DNA of 64,000 nucleotides from DASWIG01 sp965371445 (GTDB lineage Bacteria > Acidobacteriota > Thermoanaerobaculia > Multivoradales > J023): positions 1 to 64,000 of the forward strand of contig CBDUYN010000015.1 in NCBI GenBank assembly GCA_965371445.1, in the 5' to 3' direction. Below, piece after piece: positions 45,695 to 54,693 of the stretch. Position 1 is the first letter of the stretch; each line of letters begins with the position of its first letter. Below the pieces are notes generated by a model. That model saw nothing but the letters and a program-made list of their open reading frames with translations, was not told where the DNA came from and searched no databases. The position numbers were made by a program, and so were the translations under genes.

Positions 45695-47931
45695 ACACCG
45701 TTGGCACCGGGAATCCTGAGAACCCTTACGTGGGTCTGCGCCCTTTCGAGAGCCACCACAACGAGCTCTTCTTCGGCCGCCGCCGGCAGACGGCTCGGCT
45801 CCTCGACGAGCTTCAGCGGACCCGCTTCCTCACGGTCGTCGGCTCGAGCGGCTGTGGCAAGTCGTCGCTGGTGCGAGCAGGACTCATCCCGGTGCTGGAA
45901 GCGGGTTTTCTTGTCGAGGATCGCGACCTCTGGCGGATCGTCCGTGTGAAGCCTGGAGACGCCCCGTTGGGCAACCTCGCCGCCGCCCTCGCCGAGGAAG
46001 ACGACGACGATGCCGGGGCGTTCCTGGCAGCGATCACGGAGGAAGGCGTCGAAGGCGTCGAGGCGTACCTCGCTCCGCGGCTCGGAGAGCATACGAGCCT
46101 CCTGTTGCTGGTCGATCAGTTCGAGGAGGTCTTCCCGTTCCGTGAAGCCCGGCAAGAGGACGGCCGCGAGCGCGTCCGCCGCCGTAGCGAGGCCGACGAA
46201 TTCGTCGATCTTCTGCTGGATCTCGCCGCGAGCTCCGAGATTTCCCTCTACGTCGTCGTGACCATGCGCTCCGACTTTCTCGGGGACTGCGACGTCTTTT
46301 CCGGGCTGCCGGAAGCGATGAACGAAAGCCGCTTCCTGGTCCCCCGGTTGCGGCGCGACGAGTTGCGCGAGGCGATCGAGGGACCGGCGCTTCTGCGCGG
46401 CGTTGAGGTCGTGCCTCGCCTCGTGGAGAGGCTCCTCAACGAGTTTGAAGAGCTTACGGACCGCCTCCCTGTGCTGCAGCACGTGCTTCTGCGGACCTGG
46501 AACAAGTGGCGGGCCGGCGGCGGTACCGGTGAGATCGACCTCGCGGCCTACGAGGCCGCGGGGACGATCGAGCGAGCACTGTCCGAACACGCTGAGGAGG
46601 CGTTTCGTGAGGAGGACCATGAGCTTGCCGCCCAGATCTTCAAGTGCCTGACCGACACGGACGCAGGGCAGCGGCGGGTGCGGCGTCCGGCGAGCTTGCA
46701 GGAGTTGGTCGACGTCACCGGCGGCTCGCTGTCGGAGGTCGAGGCGGTGAGCGAACGCTTTCAGGCCGACGGGCGTCATTTTCTAGTCGTCTCCGATGCC
46801 GCGACTCCCGGTGAACGCTGGGTGGGCATCTCCCACGAGAGCCTCATTCGCCAGTGGAGGCGGCTCCAGCGTTGGGTTGACGAAGAGAAAGAAGCGCGCG
46901 AAATCTTCCGGGAACTCGTCCAGCGAGCCAGAAGGTGGGAGCGTGGGGTCGGAGCGCTTCTACAGGCACTCGACCTGCCGCGCTTTCAGGAACGGTGGGA
47001 TGACGTACGGGTCGGGTGGACCCGCCGCTACTCTAACTCCGAAGGCGATTTCTCTGTCGCCCGGAACTTCTTCCGTGAAAGCGTCGAGAAGGCCCAGGCC
47101 GCGGCAGGCGAGTGGGAGCAACGTAGAGAAAGATGGCGTCCAGTCGCCGCTGCTGCGGCGTTGATGGTCAGCGTCGGATTGGGGTTTGTAATCACCGCGG
47201 GCCGCCCGATGTTTGATTTGGCCCAGATCGACCTGCCTAGCCGCCTTTTCGCTTCTTTCGAATCTATTATGACCATTCCGAATGCCTACTTTGCGGGCTT
47301 TCTCACTGCCTCAGTTGCGGGCTTTCTCACTGCGTCTGTTGAGGTCGTCTCGCGCTATCGTGACGACCCTTTCAGGGCTGTTTTCACGTCGCCTGCTGGT
47401 TGGATCTATCTCGTCGTGAACGCGGCTCTAAGTGCGATCGCCTACCAACTTCTGACCCAAAGCCAAGATCTCATGATGAGTGACGTTGAGGCCCACCTCA
47501 GGCTCGCCCTTCTTGGCGGCTTTGGTGCTGCGATTTTAGTCCGGGCGCGGATATTTACGGTAAAGACAGGTTCCGATGAGGTACCGGTTGGTCCAGGTTT
47601 TATCATCGATCAATTGCTTCGCATACTGGATCGGCAAATCGATCGAAGCCGTGCAATACGGCGTACGAAGATGGTTTTCAGCTCGATGGCGGACGTCGAC
47701 TTCGATCGTGTGGCCAAATATGCAAAGACCTCCATCCCTTCCACTAGCCGGGATCTGAGCCTTGAGGAGCGTCGTATCCTCGTTTCGAGGATAGCAGAGA
47801 TTGAAGGGTCTGAGGTTGACGACGTCCAAAAGCGCTACGCACTGGGCTTCCTGGTCCTCGACTTCATGGGTGAGGCGTATCTTCGGGCGTTGTTGGCAGG
47901 AGTGAAGCTGTCGGAGTCCGAGCCGGCGTAG
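45691..47931 (+). CDS. nSTAND1-type NTPase with C-terminal membrane domain
   Basis: 746 residues. N-terminal NPYVGLRPFESHHNELFFGRRR, Walker A GSSGCGKSS (51-59), Walker B LLLLVDQFEE (Asp142), then a helical/winged region to ~460 typical of STAND switches. The C-terminal ~270 residues have about four hydrophobic helices (from ~487) and a new conserved domain containing SRYRDDPF, GPGFIIDQLLRILDRQIDRSRA and YALGFLVLDFMGEAY. The same domain stands alone at 48463. STAND proteins switch on when they sense a trigger, so the membrane part is a plausible effector. GC drops over the C-terminal part. Confidence 0.8.
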   Translation: MNTVGTGNPENPYVGLRPFESHHNELFFGRRRQTARLLDELQRTRFLTVVGSSGCGKSSLVRAGLIPVLEAGFLVEDRDLWRIVRVKPGDAPLGNLAAALAEEDDDDAGAFLAAITEEGVEGVEAYLAPRLGEHTSLLLLVDQFEEVFPFREARQEDGRERVRRRSEADEFVDLLLDLAASSEISLYVVVTMRSDFLGDCDVFSGLPEAMNESRFLVPRLRRDELREAIEGPALLRGVEVVPRLVERLLNEFEELTDRLPVLQHVLLRTWNKWRAGGGTGEIDLAAYEAAGTIERALSEHAEEAFREEDHELAAQIFKCLTDTDAGQRRVRRPASLQELVDVTGGSLSEVEAVSERFQADGRHFLVVSDAATPGERWVGISHESLIRQWRRLQRWVDEEKEAREIFRELVQRARRWERGVGALLQALDLPRFQERWDDVRVGWTRRYSNSEGDFSVARNFFRESVEKAQAAAGEWEQRRERWRPVAAAAALMVSVGLGFVITAGRPMFDLAQIDLPSRLFASFESIMTIPNAYFAGFLTASVAGFLTASVEVVSRYRDDPFRAVFTSPAGWIYLVVNAALSAIAYQLLTQSQDLMMSDVEAHLRLALLGGFGAAILVRARIFTVKTGSDEVPVGPGFIIDQLLRILDRQIDRSRAIRRTKMVFSSMADVDFDRVAKYAKTSIPSTSRDLSLEERRILVSRIAEIEGSEVDDVQKRYALGFLVLDFMGEAYLRALLAGVKLSESEPA

Positions 47932-48090
47932 CGTAAACTCCAAGGATCTCCTCTGCCGCTTCTGCGCGATGGTCACCGCTAGTCCGGACCTGGGCCACAA
48001 GGACCAGGAGGATGCGCGGTGAGCAGAGCGTTGTCAGTGGTCTCACGGACGTGGAACGACCCCAAAGCTACGCGCGGCTCGTCTTTTGGC

Positions 48091-48119
48091 TTGAATTCGA
48101 TGGCCGACCCGCCTAGAAT
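48091..48119 (+). promoter_or_regulatory. Promoter with leaderless start
   Basis: TTGAAT, 17 bases, TAGAAT. The -10 box ends 6 bases before the ATG at 48126, so transcription should start at or next to the start codon. Confidence 0.6.
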
Positions 48120-48125
48120 GGACTC

Positions 48126-48440
48126 ATGAGATACCCCAAGGTGCCCTCGAACGAGCTCTTCTGGAGCACCCTCAAGGAGGGCTCGGAGCCTGCCGCGAAA
48201 TCCTTCTCCGTAGACTCCGGAGGCGGGAGCAAGGACAAGCTGGAGGATCGGGTCCTGCAGATCCTTCAGGACGCCGGTGGCACGGCCACCTTCTTCGAGG
48301 TCTGGATCCGCTCCGGCGAGGAACGTCCGCGGATTCGACTCGCGGTCGAGCGGTTGGCCCGCAAGGACTGGCTGGTCAAGGACGGGATCGGGGACGAGAT
48401 GCTGCTGCGGCTCCATCCCCAGGCACGGCGCCGGGCCTGA
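48126..48440 (+). CDS. Small winged-helix-like protein
   Basis: 104 residues. The C-terminal ~60 look like a winged helix: LEDRVLQILQDAGGTATFFEV, then RIRLAVERLARKDWLVKDG and a short wing. The N-terminal 40 residues are polar. Possibly a regulator of the membrane gene that follows (22-base gap) or an effector-associated adaptor. Probably translated from a leaderless mRNA. Confidence 0.6.
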   Translation: MRYPKVPSNELFWSTLKEGSEPAAKSFSVDSGGGSKDKLEDRVLQILQDAGGTATFFEVWIRSGEERPRIRLAVERLARKDWLVKDGIGDEMLLRLHPQARRRA

Positions 48441-48462
48441 CGTCCTGAGCTTTGAGATCGGG

Positions 48463-49392
48463 GTGAGCTTGGATCCCTTCTTCGCTGCTGTCGCTTTCAT
48501 CGCAGGCCTCGTTTACGGGTCCATCGAGATCCTCGCACGCTATCGTGACGAGCCCTTCAAGGTCCTCTCTTCGCCCTTCAGTTGGATCTATGTCGTCGTG
48601 AACGGCCTCCTGGGCTTCGCCGCCTACGCGATCCTGATCCAGACCCAGGAGCCGGCGGTCAAGGACGCGAGCGACCAGCTCAAGTACGCCCTGATAGGAG
48701 GTCTGGGGGCAGCCGTCGTCCTTCGGGCCCGGCTGTTTTCGGCGAAGGTGGGCGACGAGGAGATCGCTATCGGTCCGGGCTATTTCGTGGATCAGCTCCT
48801 AGCGGTTCTGGATCAGCAGATCGATCGCAGCCGTGCCCACCAGCGCGTGGAGATCGTCGTCGAGTGGATGGGCCATCTCGACGATTTCAAGAAGACCACG
48901 GAATACGTCAGCACCATGATCCTGGGCAGCTCGCAGAGCATGAGCCTTCAGGCGCGCAAGGACATGGCTGCCCGGATTCGGGAGATCCGTGATCAACCGA
49001 CGCGCGACAAGTTCAAGATCTTCGCCCTGGGCTTCGTGATTCTCGACTTCAGGGGCGAGGAGTTCCTGAAGGGTCTCTTCAAGAAGGAGGGAAGCGAAGA
49101 ATCCGGCATGCCGGTCGCTGAGCGACCCGCGGTCGCTCTCGACCACCCGGCACTGGTCCGCTCAGGGCTCCGCGACCTGAGCTTCGCCGTCGCCAAGGAG
49201 CGGTTTGCCGAGCTAGTGGAGCAGAAAAGGACACTCCAGCCCAGCGAGCGCGAGGAGCTCCTCGCTGAGATTCGCCTGATCGAGGACCGAGACATCCCCG
49301 AGCTCGACAAGAGCTATGCCCTGGGCTTCTTCGTCCTCGACTTCTTCGGTCGCGAAGCGTTCGAGAAGCACTTCCCACCGTCCGCGGAGTGA
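48463..49392 (+). CDS. Stand-alone membrane protein sharing the STAND C-terminal domain
   Basis: 309 residues from GTG 48463. Hydrophobic N-terminal helices (PFFAAVAFIAGLVYGSIEIL, WIYVVVNGLLGFAAYAIL, YALIGGLGAAVVL) followed by GPGYFVDQLLAVLDQQIDRSRA and FALGFVILDFRGEEF, aligned along their length with residues ~530-740 of the NTPase at 45691. A second tail motif (YALGFFVLDFFGREAF) ends the protein. No known family recognised. Likely partner, regulator or pore subunit for the NTPase. Confidence 0.65.
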   Translation: MSLDPFFAAVAFIAGLVYGSIEILARYRDEPFKVLSSPFSWIYVVVNGLLGFAAYAILIQTQEPAVKDASDQLKYALIGGLGAAVVLRARLFSAKVGDEEIAIGPGYFVDQLLAVLDQQIDRSRAHQRVEIVVEWMGHLDDFKKTTEYVSTMILGSSQSMSLQARKDMAARIREIRDQPTRDKFKIFALGFVILDFRGEEFLKGLFKKEGSEESGMPVAERPAVALDHPALVRSGLRDLSFAVAKERFAELVEQKRTLQPSEREELLAEIRLIEDRDIPELDKSYALGFFVLDFFGREAFEKHFPPSAE

Positions 49393-49429
49393 GCTCAGGC
49401 GAGGCTCGCCGCTTGCTGCCGAGGCACGC

Positions 49430-50524
49430 CTACACCGATTGTGGGCCGGTGGACCGTGGCGCGAATTGGCCGGAATTGCCGGAGTGTTCCTGGACCGTCT
49501 TGACGAAGACGCGGGCGTGGTCGGGATCGGTCGTCGGTAGGATGCCGTGCCCGAGGTTGGCGATGTGGCCGCCGCCGGGCCGCGTTCGGTCGCGCCCGGC
49601 CGGGCCGCGTCCGGCCTCGATCATCTCGCGGGTCTTCTCAACGATGGTCTCCGGTGGAGCGAGCAGTACCGTCGGATCGAGGTTGCCCTGGAGCACGAAG
49701 CGCTCTCCCACCGCGGCGCGCACCTCGTCGAGCGGCACCCGCCAGTCGACCGAGAGGACCTCTACGGGAAGCTCCCGGAGCTCGGGGAGAAGATGTGCCG
49801 CGTCGCGGATGTAGTAGATGAGCGGTACCTTGCCTCGCAACCGTTCGACGATCTTCAAGACCGGCGGCAGGGCGAGCTCGCGCCAGCGGCGGCGGTCGAG
49901 CAGCCCGCCCCAGGTGTCGAAGAGCTGGATCGCCTGCGCCCCGGCGTCGACCTGGCCTTCGAGGTAGAGGGCGGAGGTCTCGGCGATCACGTCGAGTAGC
50001 TGTGCGAAGCCCTGCGGGTCGCTGTAGCTCCAACCCAAGACGTGGCCGAAGGACTTCGAGGTCCCGCCCTCGACGAGGTAGGTGGCGAGCGTCCAGGGGG
50101 TGCCGCCGAAGCCGAGGAGGGGGACGCGGCCGTCGAGCTCCTGGCGGATGAGGCGCAGGGCCTCGTAGACGTAGCCGAGCGTCGCCTCGACGTCCGGGAC
50201 GTGAAGGCGCCCGAGATCCGCCGTGCCGCGCACCGGCCGCGGGAAGACGGGACCGTCGCCCTGGACGAACCTGAGCTCCGCCCCCATGGCTTCCAAGGGC
50301 AGGAGGATGTCGGCGAAGAGAATGGCGGCGTCGACGCCGACGAGCTCGACCGGCTGGAGAGTCACCTCGGCGGCGAGCTCCGGGGTCTTGCACATCGTCA
50401 GGAAGTCGGACTTGTCTCTTACCGCCCGGTACTCGGACATGTAGCGGCCGGCCTGACGCATCATCCAGACGGGGAGGCGTTCGACGCTCTCGCCGCGGCA
50501 GACTCTGAGGAATAGGTCGTTCAT
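49430..50524 (-). CDS. hemE: Uroporphyrinogen decarboxylase
   Basis: 364 residues. N-terminal RLPVWMMRQAGRYMSEYRAVR with the essential Arg and Asp pattern, FSDI-like LFADILLPLEAMG, GFGGTPWTLATYLVEGG, and C-terminal LGHGILPTTDPDHARVFVKTVQEHS. Converts uroporphyrinogen III to coproporphyrinogen III in haem synthesis. Intact copy; its C-terminal ~15 residues (NSGQFAPRSTGPQSV) are beyond the family end and differ from the left copy. The radical-SAM HemW-like gene is at 57870. Confidence 0.95.
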   Translation of the reverse strand: MNDLFLRVCRGESVERLPVWMMRQAGRYMSEYRAVRDKSDFLTMCKTPELAAEVTLQPVELVGVDAAILFADILLPLEAMGAELRFVQGDGPVFPRPVRGTADLGRLHVPDVEATLGYVYEALRLIRQELDGRVPLLGFGGTPWTLATYLVEGGTSKSFGHVLGWSYSDPQGFAQLLDVIAETSALYLEGQVDAGAQAIQLFDTWGGLLDRRRWRELALPPVLKIVERLRGKVPLIYYIRDAAHLLPELRELPVEVLSVDWRVPLDEVRAAVGERFVLQGNLDPTVLLAPPETIVEKTREMIEAGRGPAGRDRTRPGGGHIANLGHGILPTTDPDHARVFVKTVQEHSGNSGQFAPRSTGPQSV

Positions 50525-50630
50525 GACGGCGGAGGATAGCAGAGCCGGCGCCGGAGCGGACGGCGCAAATGGCCCCAAAGGAGCGGGTCATGAGAGGATG
50601 GCCGGGGTTCGACAACGACGAGGAGGAGAC

Positions 50631-52097
50631 TTGCCCACATTGAGGATTTCGACTCTGATCGCACTTCTGCTGCTCCCGGTGACGGCGGTGGCGGAGGAGA
50701 TCCTTCTGATCGACGGAGAGACCGCCGACTGGGCGTCGCGCACGCCGCTCCACGCCGATCCGGCGGGGGACTCGGGGAAAGGCCGTGTCGACTTCGGACG
50801 GTTGTGGATCACTCATGACGCCTACCACCTCGTCCTGCGCCTGGAGCTCGGCCGGGAAGTCGGCCTCCAGGACGACGACACCGGCGTCGTCCTCTACCTC
50901 GACGCCGACGCTGACGCGACGACGGGCCTCGCGGTGCGCGGGCTCGGCGCCGAGCTCGAGTACCATTTCAGCCGTCGTGGAGGACGCCTCCACATGGGCA
51001 CCGTCCCCTCGGGGGGAGTGAGGGGGGAGGTCACCTCGCGTCTCGTAGATGCCCGGGCTCTCGGGCTCGTGAGCGCTCCCACGGTAACCTCCGAGGAGCT
51101 CGAGCTCGCCTTCGACCGACACCGCCAACTCGACGAAGGACCGCTTTTCCCGGGCCGCAAGCTGCGCCTGGCCTTCGCCGTGGAGGGAGGGGACGCCCTG
51201 CCCGACGGCCCCGGAGGCGTCACCTATGAGATGGCCGGCGAAGGCGGCGGCACCGTCGAGCCGCTGACGCTTGCCAAGGAGGATCCCTCGCACCTGCGCC
51301 TCCTCTCCTACAACACCAACAACCGCCTCTTCGAGCCGCACCGCAAGGACGCCTACCGACGGATCCTGGCGGCGATCCGCCCCGACGTCGTCTTGCTGCA
51401 GGAGGTCCGGGACCACACGTCGGACGACGTCCTCACCTACCTGGAGGAGAAGCTCCCGCCGGGACGGAGCTGGCACCATGCCAGGGTGGGTGGGGAAGCG
51501 AGCGTCGTCCTGAGCCCTTTCCCGGTCGAGAAAGTCCATGCGCTCGGCGAGAGCGGCGCTTTTGTGCTCGACGCGCGCGAGCGCTACGGTACACCGATTC
51601 TCCTCGTCGGCCTGTCGACGCCCTGTTGCGACAACGAGCGGGAGCGCGGCGAGGAGATCGAGCTCATCTCGCGGTTCCTGTACGACGCCCGTACACCGGG
51701 TGGGGAGCTCGACCTGCCGCCGAGGACACCGTTGCTCGTCGTCGGCGACGCGAACCTCGTCGGCTCGCGCCGCCAGCGCGACACCCTCTTGAGCGGCACG
51801 TCCTCCGGCGCAACGCGCCTCGCCCCCGACTGGGACGCTACGCCTCTCGCCGACCTCGTGCCGCGTCACACGCACCGTCCCCTGACCTTCACCTGGTATG
51901 GCCGGGGCTATACGCCCGGCCGCCTGGACTACGTGATCTACAGCGACTCGGTGGCCGCGGTGGGGAAGGGCTACGTCCTCTTTACGCCGTCGATGCCGGA
52001 GGTGGACCTGAAACGCTACGGCCTGCGTCGCGACGACACGTCGGTGGCGACGGACCACTTGCCGGTGGTCGCGGACTTCGTCTTCTCCGGCAAGTAG
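50631..52097 (+). CDS. Secreted endonuclease/exonuclease/phosphatase-family protein
   Basis: 488 residues. TTG start at 50631 directly after AGGAGG. Signal peptide (LRISTLIALLLLPVTAVAEE). The N-terminal half (~22-215) is a beta-rich domain with DDDTGVVLYLDADADATTG, possibly carbohydrate- or calcium-binding. The C-terminal half is an EEP fold: LLSYNTNNRLF, DVVLLQEVRD, GDANLVGS and TDHLPVVADF. It could hydrolyse nucleic acid or phospho-esters outside the cell. Confidence 0.8.
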   Translation: MPTLRISTLIALLLLPVTAVAEEILLIDGETADWASRTPLHADPAGDSGKGRVDFGRLWITHDAYHLVLRLELGREVGLQDDDTGVVLYLDADADATTGLAVRGLGAELEYHFSRRGGRLHMGTVPSGGVRGEVTSRLVDARALGLVSAPTVTSEELELAFDRHRQLDEGPLFPGRKLRLAFAVEGGDALPDGPGGVTYEMAGEGGGTVEPLTLAKEDPSHLRLLSYNTNNRLFEPHRKDAYRRILAAIRPDVVLLQEVRDHTSDDVLTYLEEKLPPGRSWHHARVGGEASVVLSPFPVEKVHALGESGAFVLDARERYGTPILLVGLSTPCCDNERERGEEIELISRFLYDARTPGGELDLPPRTPLLVVGDANLVGSRRQRDTLLSGTSSGATRLAPDWDATPLADLVPRHTHRPLTFTWYGRGYTPGRLDYVIYSDSVAAVGKGYVLFTPSMPEVDLKRYGLRRDDTSVATDHLPVVADFVFSGK

Positions 52098-52116
52098 GGG
52101 GTGAGGAACAGGTCGT

Positions 52117-53547
52117 TCATCTCGCCGCTTGCTGAAAGGCCCGGGCGCGAAAGAGGAAGTCGATGATGTTGCCCTCGTGAGGCTGGAGCCAGTTGAGCCG
52201 GATGGTCGGGATCGGACCCAGGTTGAGGCGGTCCACGTGGGTGGCGTCGAGAAGCGCGCTCGACAAGGACTGGTTCTCGGTGATGGCGGAGAGGACCAGG
52301 GTGTCGCCGATGGACGAGACCATCTTGTCCTGGGGACACCGGACCACCGAGACGAAGGGAAACATGTACTCCACGTTGGCGAGCTTGGCGTCGGGGGACT
52401 CGCAGTGGAGCACCGTGGGCCGGAGGTAGTCGCAGCGCTCCTTGGAGCTCAGACGGGCCTCACCGATTCGGTGGCGAGCCGTCACGTCTTCCGCCCCGCC
52501 GGCTTCAAGACCGTTGTCGATGTCCTGGGAGATGGCCGCAGCCACCCCGGGGACGGTGAAGGCCGCCAGGGGGCTCTCGGGATCCTGGGGCGGCAGAGGA
52601 GCCACCGGGGCCAGGCGCTCGGCCAGGGCTTCGGCGATCTCCCGAGTGTGACGGGAGGCCCAGATGCCGGAGCAGCTGATGCAGCTGCGGCCACTGTTGA
52701 CGAGCACGCTGTCGACCATGAGGTCCAGGTAGTCCTGCCAACGATCCACCAGGTCGTCTCCCAGGAGGATTTTGCTGAAACCGGGACCATGGACCTGGAC
52801 CCGGGGGTCGCCCTTGTAGCGCTCCACCGTGGGGGTGCCACCGAAAATGAGATTGCGCGGGCAGTGGGCGAGGACCGCGGCGCCGATGTCTCCCAACCCG
52901 GGATAGATGGAGATCGCCGCGGCGGGAACACCGGCTTCGACGAAGGCCTGGGTCATGCGGTAGGGGGTCCACGGCTCCTGGGGACCGGGCTTGAAGACGA
53001 GGCCGATCTGGAGTGGGATCACCGGCAGCCACAGGGTGTGAACCCCAGGGGAGTTCGAAGGCAGGACCAGGCCGAGCACCGAGGTCTGGGCCTGATAGCT
53101 CACGGGCACGCCTCGCTCCTCCACTCCGTGACCCCGGCTCAGGATCGAGAGGTCAAGGCCTCGGGTCAGGGAGTCGAGGATCTCGTCCATATGGGTGAGG
53201 ACGAAGTGGTTTTTTTCCATGTTGGCCCGGCACATCTTCTCGGGCAGACCCGTCGTCGCCGATTGGAAGCGCACGAAGTCGTCCGGCGTCTGGGTGCCGT
53301 TGCCCAGGGGAAGCTCGGCCGACTGGTAGAGGTCGGCGGCTTTTTTCATCATGCCGACGATCTCCCCGACGGAGAGCTCGCGCAGCGCCTCCCGGGCCCG
53401 ATGAGCCTTGCGCATATCACGCTGGATGAGACCGGCGTTGGCCTGGCTGACGGTGGCCAGCTTTTCGCCGGTCTCGAAATGGACGACGGAGACTTTCTCC
53501 AGACTTTCGTAGGGCTTGCCCCAACGCAGAATCGGAATGTCCAGCAT
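52117..53547 (-). CDS. LuxC-like acyl reductase (aldehyde dehydrogenase fold)
   Basis: 476 residues. Aldehyde-dehydrogenase-superfamily protein with the catalytic cysteine in NSGRSCISCSG and a nucleotide-binding region LGLVLPSNSPGVHTLW. The partner gene upstream is LuxE-like, so the pair should reduce an activated acyl group to aldehyde. No luciferase genes follow. ATG 53547; 17 bases after the partner. Confidence 0.75.
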   Translation of the reverse strand: MLDIPILRWGKPYESLEKVSVVHFETGEKLATVSQANAGLIQRDMRKAHRAREALRELSVGEIVGMMKKAADLYQSAELPLGNGTQTPDDFVRFQSATTGLPEKMCRANMEKNHFVLTHMDEILDSLTRGLDLSILSRGHGVEERGVPVSYQAQTSVLGLVLPSNSPGVHTLWLPVIPLQIGLVFKPGPQEPWTPYRMTQAFVEAGVPAAAISIYPGLGDIGAAVLAHCPRNLIFGGTPTVERYKGDPRVQVHGPGFSKILLGDDLVDRWQDYLDLMVDSVLVNSGRSCISCSGIWASRHTREIAEALAERLAPVAPLPPQDPESPLAAFTVPGVAAAISQDIDNGLEAGGAEDVTARHRIGEARLSSKERCDYLRPTVLHCESPDAKLANVEYMFPFVSVVRCPQDKMVSSIGDTLVLSAITENQSLSSALLDATHVDRLNLGPIPTIRLNWLQPHEGNIIDFLFRARAFQQAAR

Positions 53548-53564
53548 GATGTCTCCTGCCGTTC

Positions 53565-54680
53565 TCAGTACACGCCGACGGTGGTCGTGGCGGCGAGCTG
53601 GTGAAAGGGCCGGACGCCGCTCACCCCGTCCCAGGGGTAGGCCTCGTAGGGCTCTTCCCGCTCTCCTTCGTCCCGTTCCAGGAAGCCGGGAACGAAAAAC
53701 TCCCGGGTCAAGGTGGTGAGCTTCACCCTGCCCGTTTGTCCGTACTCCACTACCTGGTCGGGGTGATCCGGGTCCACCACCTCGATCGCGGCCCGTGGCT
53801 GGGGCGCGTAGTAGGTGATCTTGTAGCCGTCCTCGGGCCCCACGGGCTTCGATGCGGCCAAGCCCATCAAGGTGTTGCCGTAGGTCGGGGTGATGTAGAC
53901 CCCGTCCAGGAGCTCCTCGACGGCGAAGCGGGTCCACTGGGGCGTGAACTCGGTGCCGCCGGAGAAGATCCCCCGGATGCCGATCTCCCGCAGGGACGTG
54001 CCCTCGTCCTCGAGGGCCAGGGCCAGGTCCTCGAGGAGCTTGGGGGTGGAGAAGACGCACTTGACGTCGTGGCCCGCTTTGAGGATGGTGATGGCCTGAT
54101 CCATGACGTGCTTCTTGTAGGCTTCCAGGTGCTCGGTCCATCCTTTTTGGATGAGCTTGATCACCCAGCGGGGATCGAGATCGACGCAGAAGCAGATGCC
54201 ACCGCGGTGCTGGGCCAGGTGCTCCACGGCGAGACGCAAGCGTCGGGGACCGGAAGGGCCGAGCATGAGCCAGTTGGATCCCCGGGGAAAGTGCTCTGCG
54301 GGGAGAGATTCGCTGAAGAGCTCGTAGTCGAGGCGAAAGTCGTCGATGGCGATGCGGCTCTTGGGGGTGCCTGTGGTGCCGCCGGTTTCGAACACGTAGA
54401 TGGGCTTCGCGGCGTAGGCCTTGGGCACCCAGCGGCGCACCGGTCCGCCCCGTAGCCACTCGTCTTCAAAGAGGGGAAACCGGCGCAGGTCCTCGAAGGA
54501 CTGGACGTCCCTCTGTGGATCGAAGTCCAGCTGGTCGGCGAAGTCGAGCCAGAAGGGCGTTCCCGTCTCGGGGTTGAAGTGCCACTGCATGGTCTCCCGC
54601 ACCTGGGCGTCGAGCCTCTCGCGGGCCTCTTCGATTCTTTCTTGGAGAGTCTCCGGGGAGCTCGTGGCGTCTTCCGGCAT
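53565..54680 (-). CDS. LuxE/PaaK-like acyl-adenylating protein
   Basis: 371 residues. Adenylate-forming P-loop FETGGTTGTPKSR (~110-122) and GGTEFTPQW, YGNTLMG in the A5-like position. Short for a full ligase (no C-terminal lid domain), as in LuxE acyl-protein synthetases. Probably activates a carboxylic acid for the LuxC-like reductase. 13 bases after the aminotransferase gene. Confidence 0.75.
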   Translation of the reverse strand: MPEDATSSPETLQERIEEARERLDAQVRETMQWHFNPETGTPFWLDFADQLDFDPQRDVQSFEDLRRFPLFEDEWLRGGPVRRWVPKAYAAKPIYVFETGGTTGTPKSRIAIDDFRLDYELFSESLPAEHFPRGSNWLMLGPSGPRRLRLAVEHLAQHRGGICFCVDLDPRWVIKLIQKGWTEHLEAYKKHVMDQAITILKAGHDVKCVFSTPKLLEDLALALEDEGTSLREIGIRGIFSGGTEFTPQWTRFAVEELLDGVYITPTYGNTLMGLAASKPVGPEDGYKITYYAPQPRAAIEVVDPDHPDQVVEYGQTGRVKLTTLTREFFVPGFLERDEGEREEPYEAYPWDGVSGVRPFHQLAATTTVGVY

Positions 54681-54693
54681 CGTCTACCTCTGG

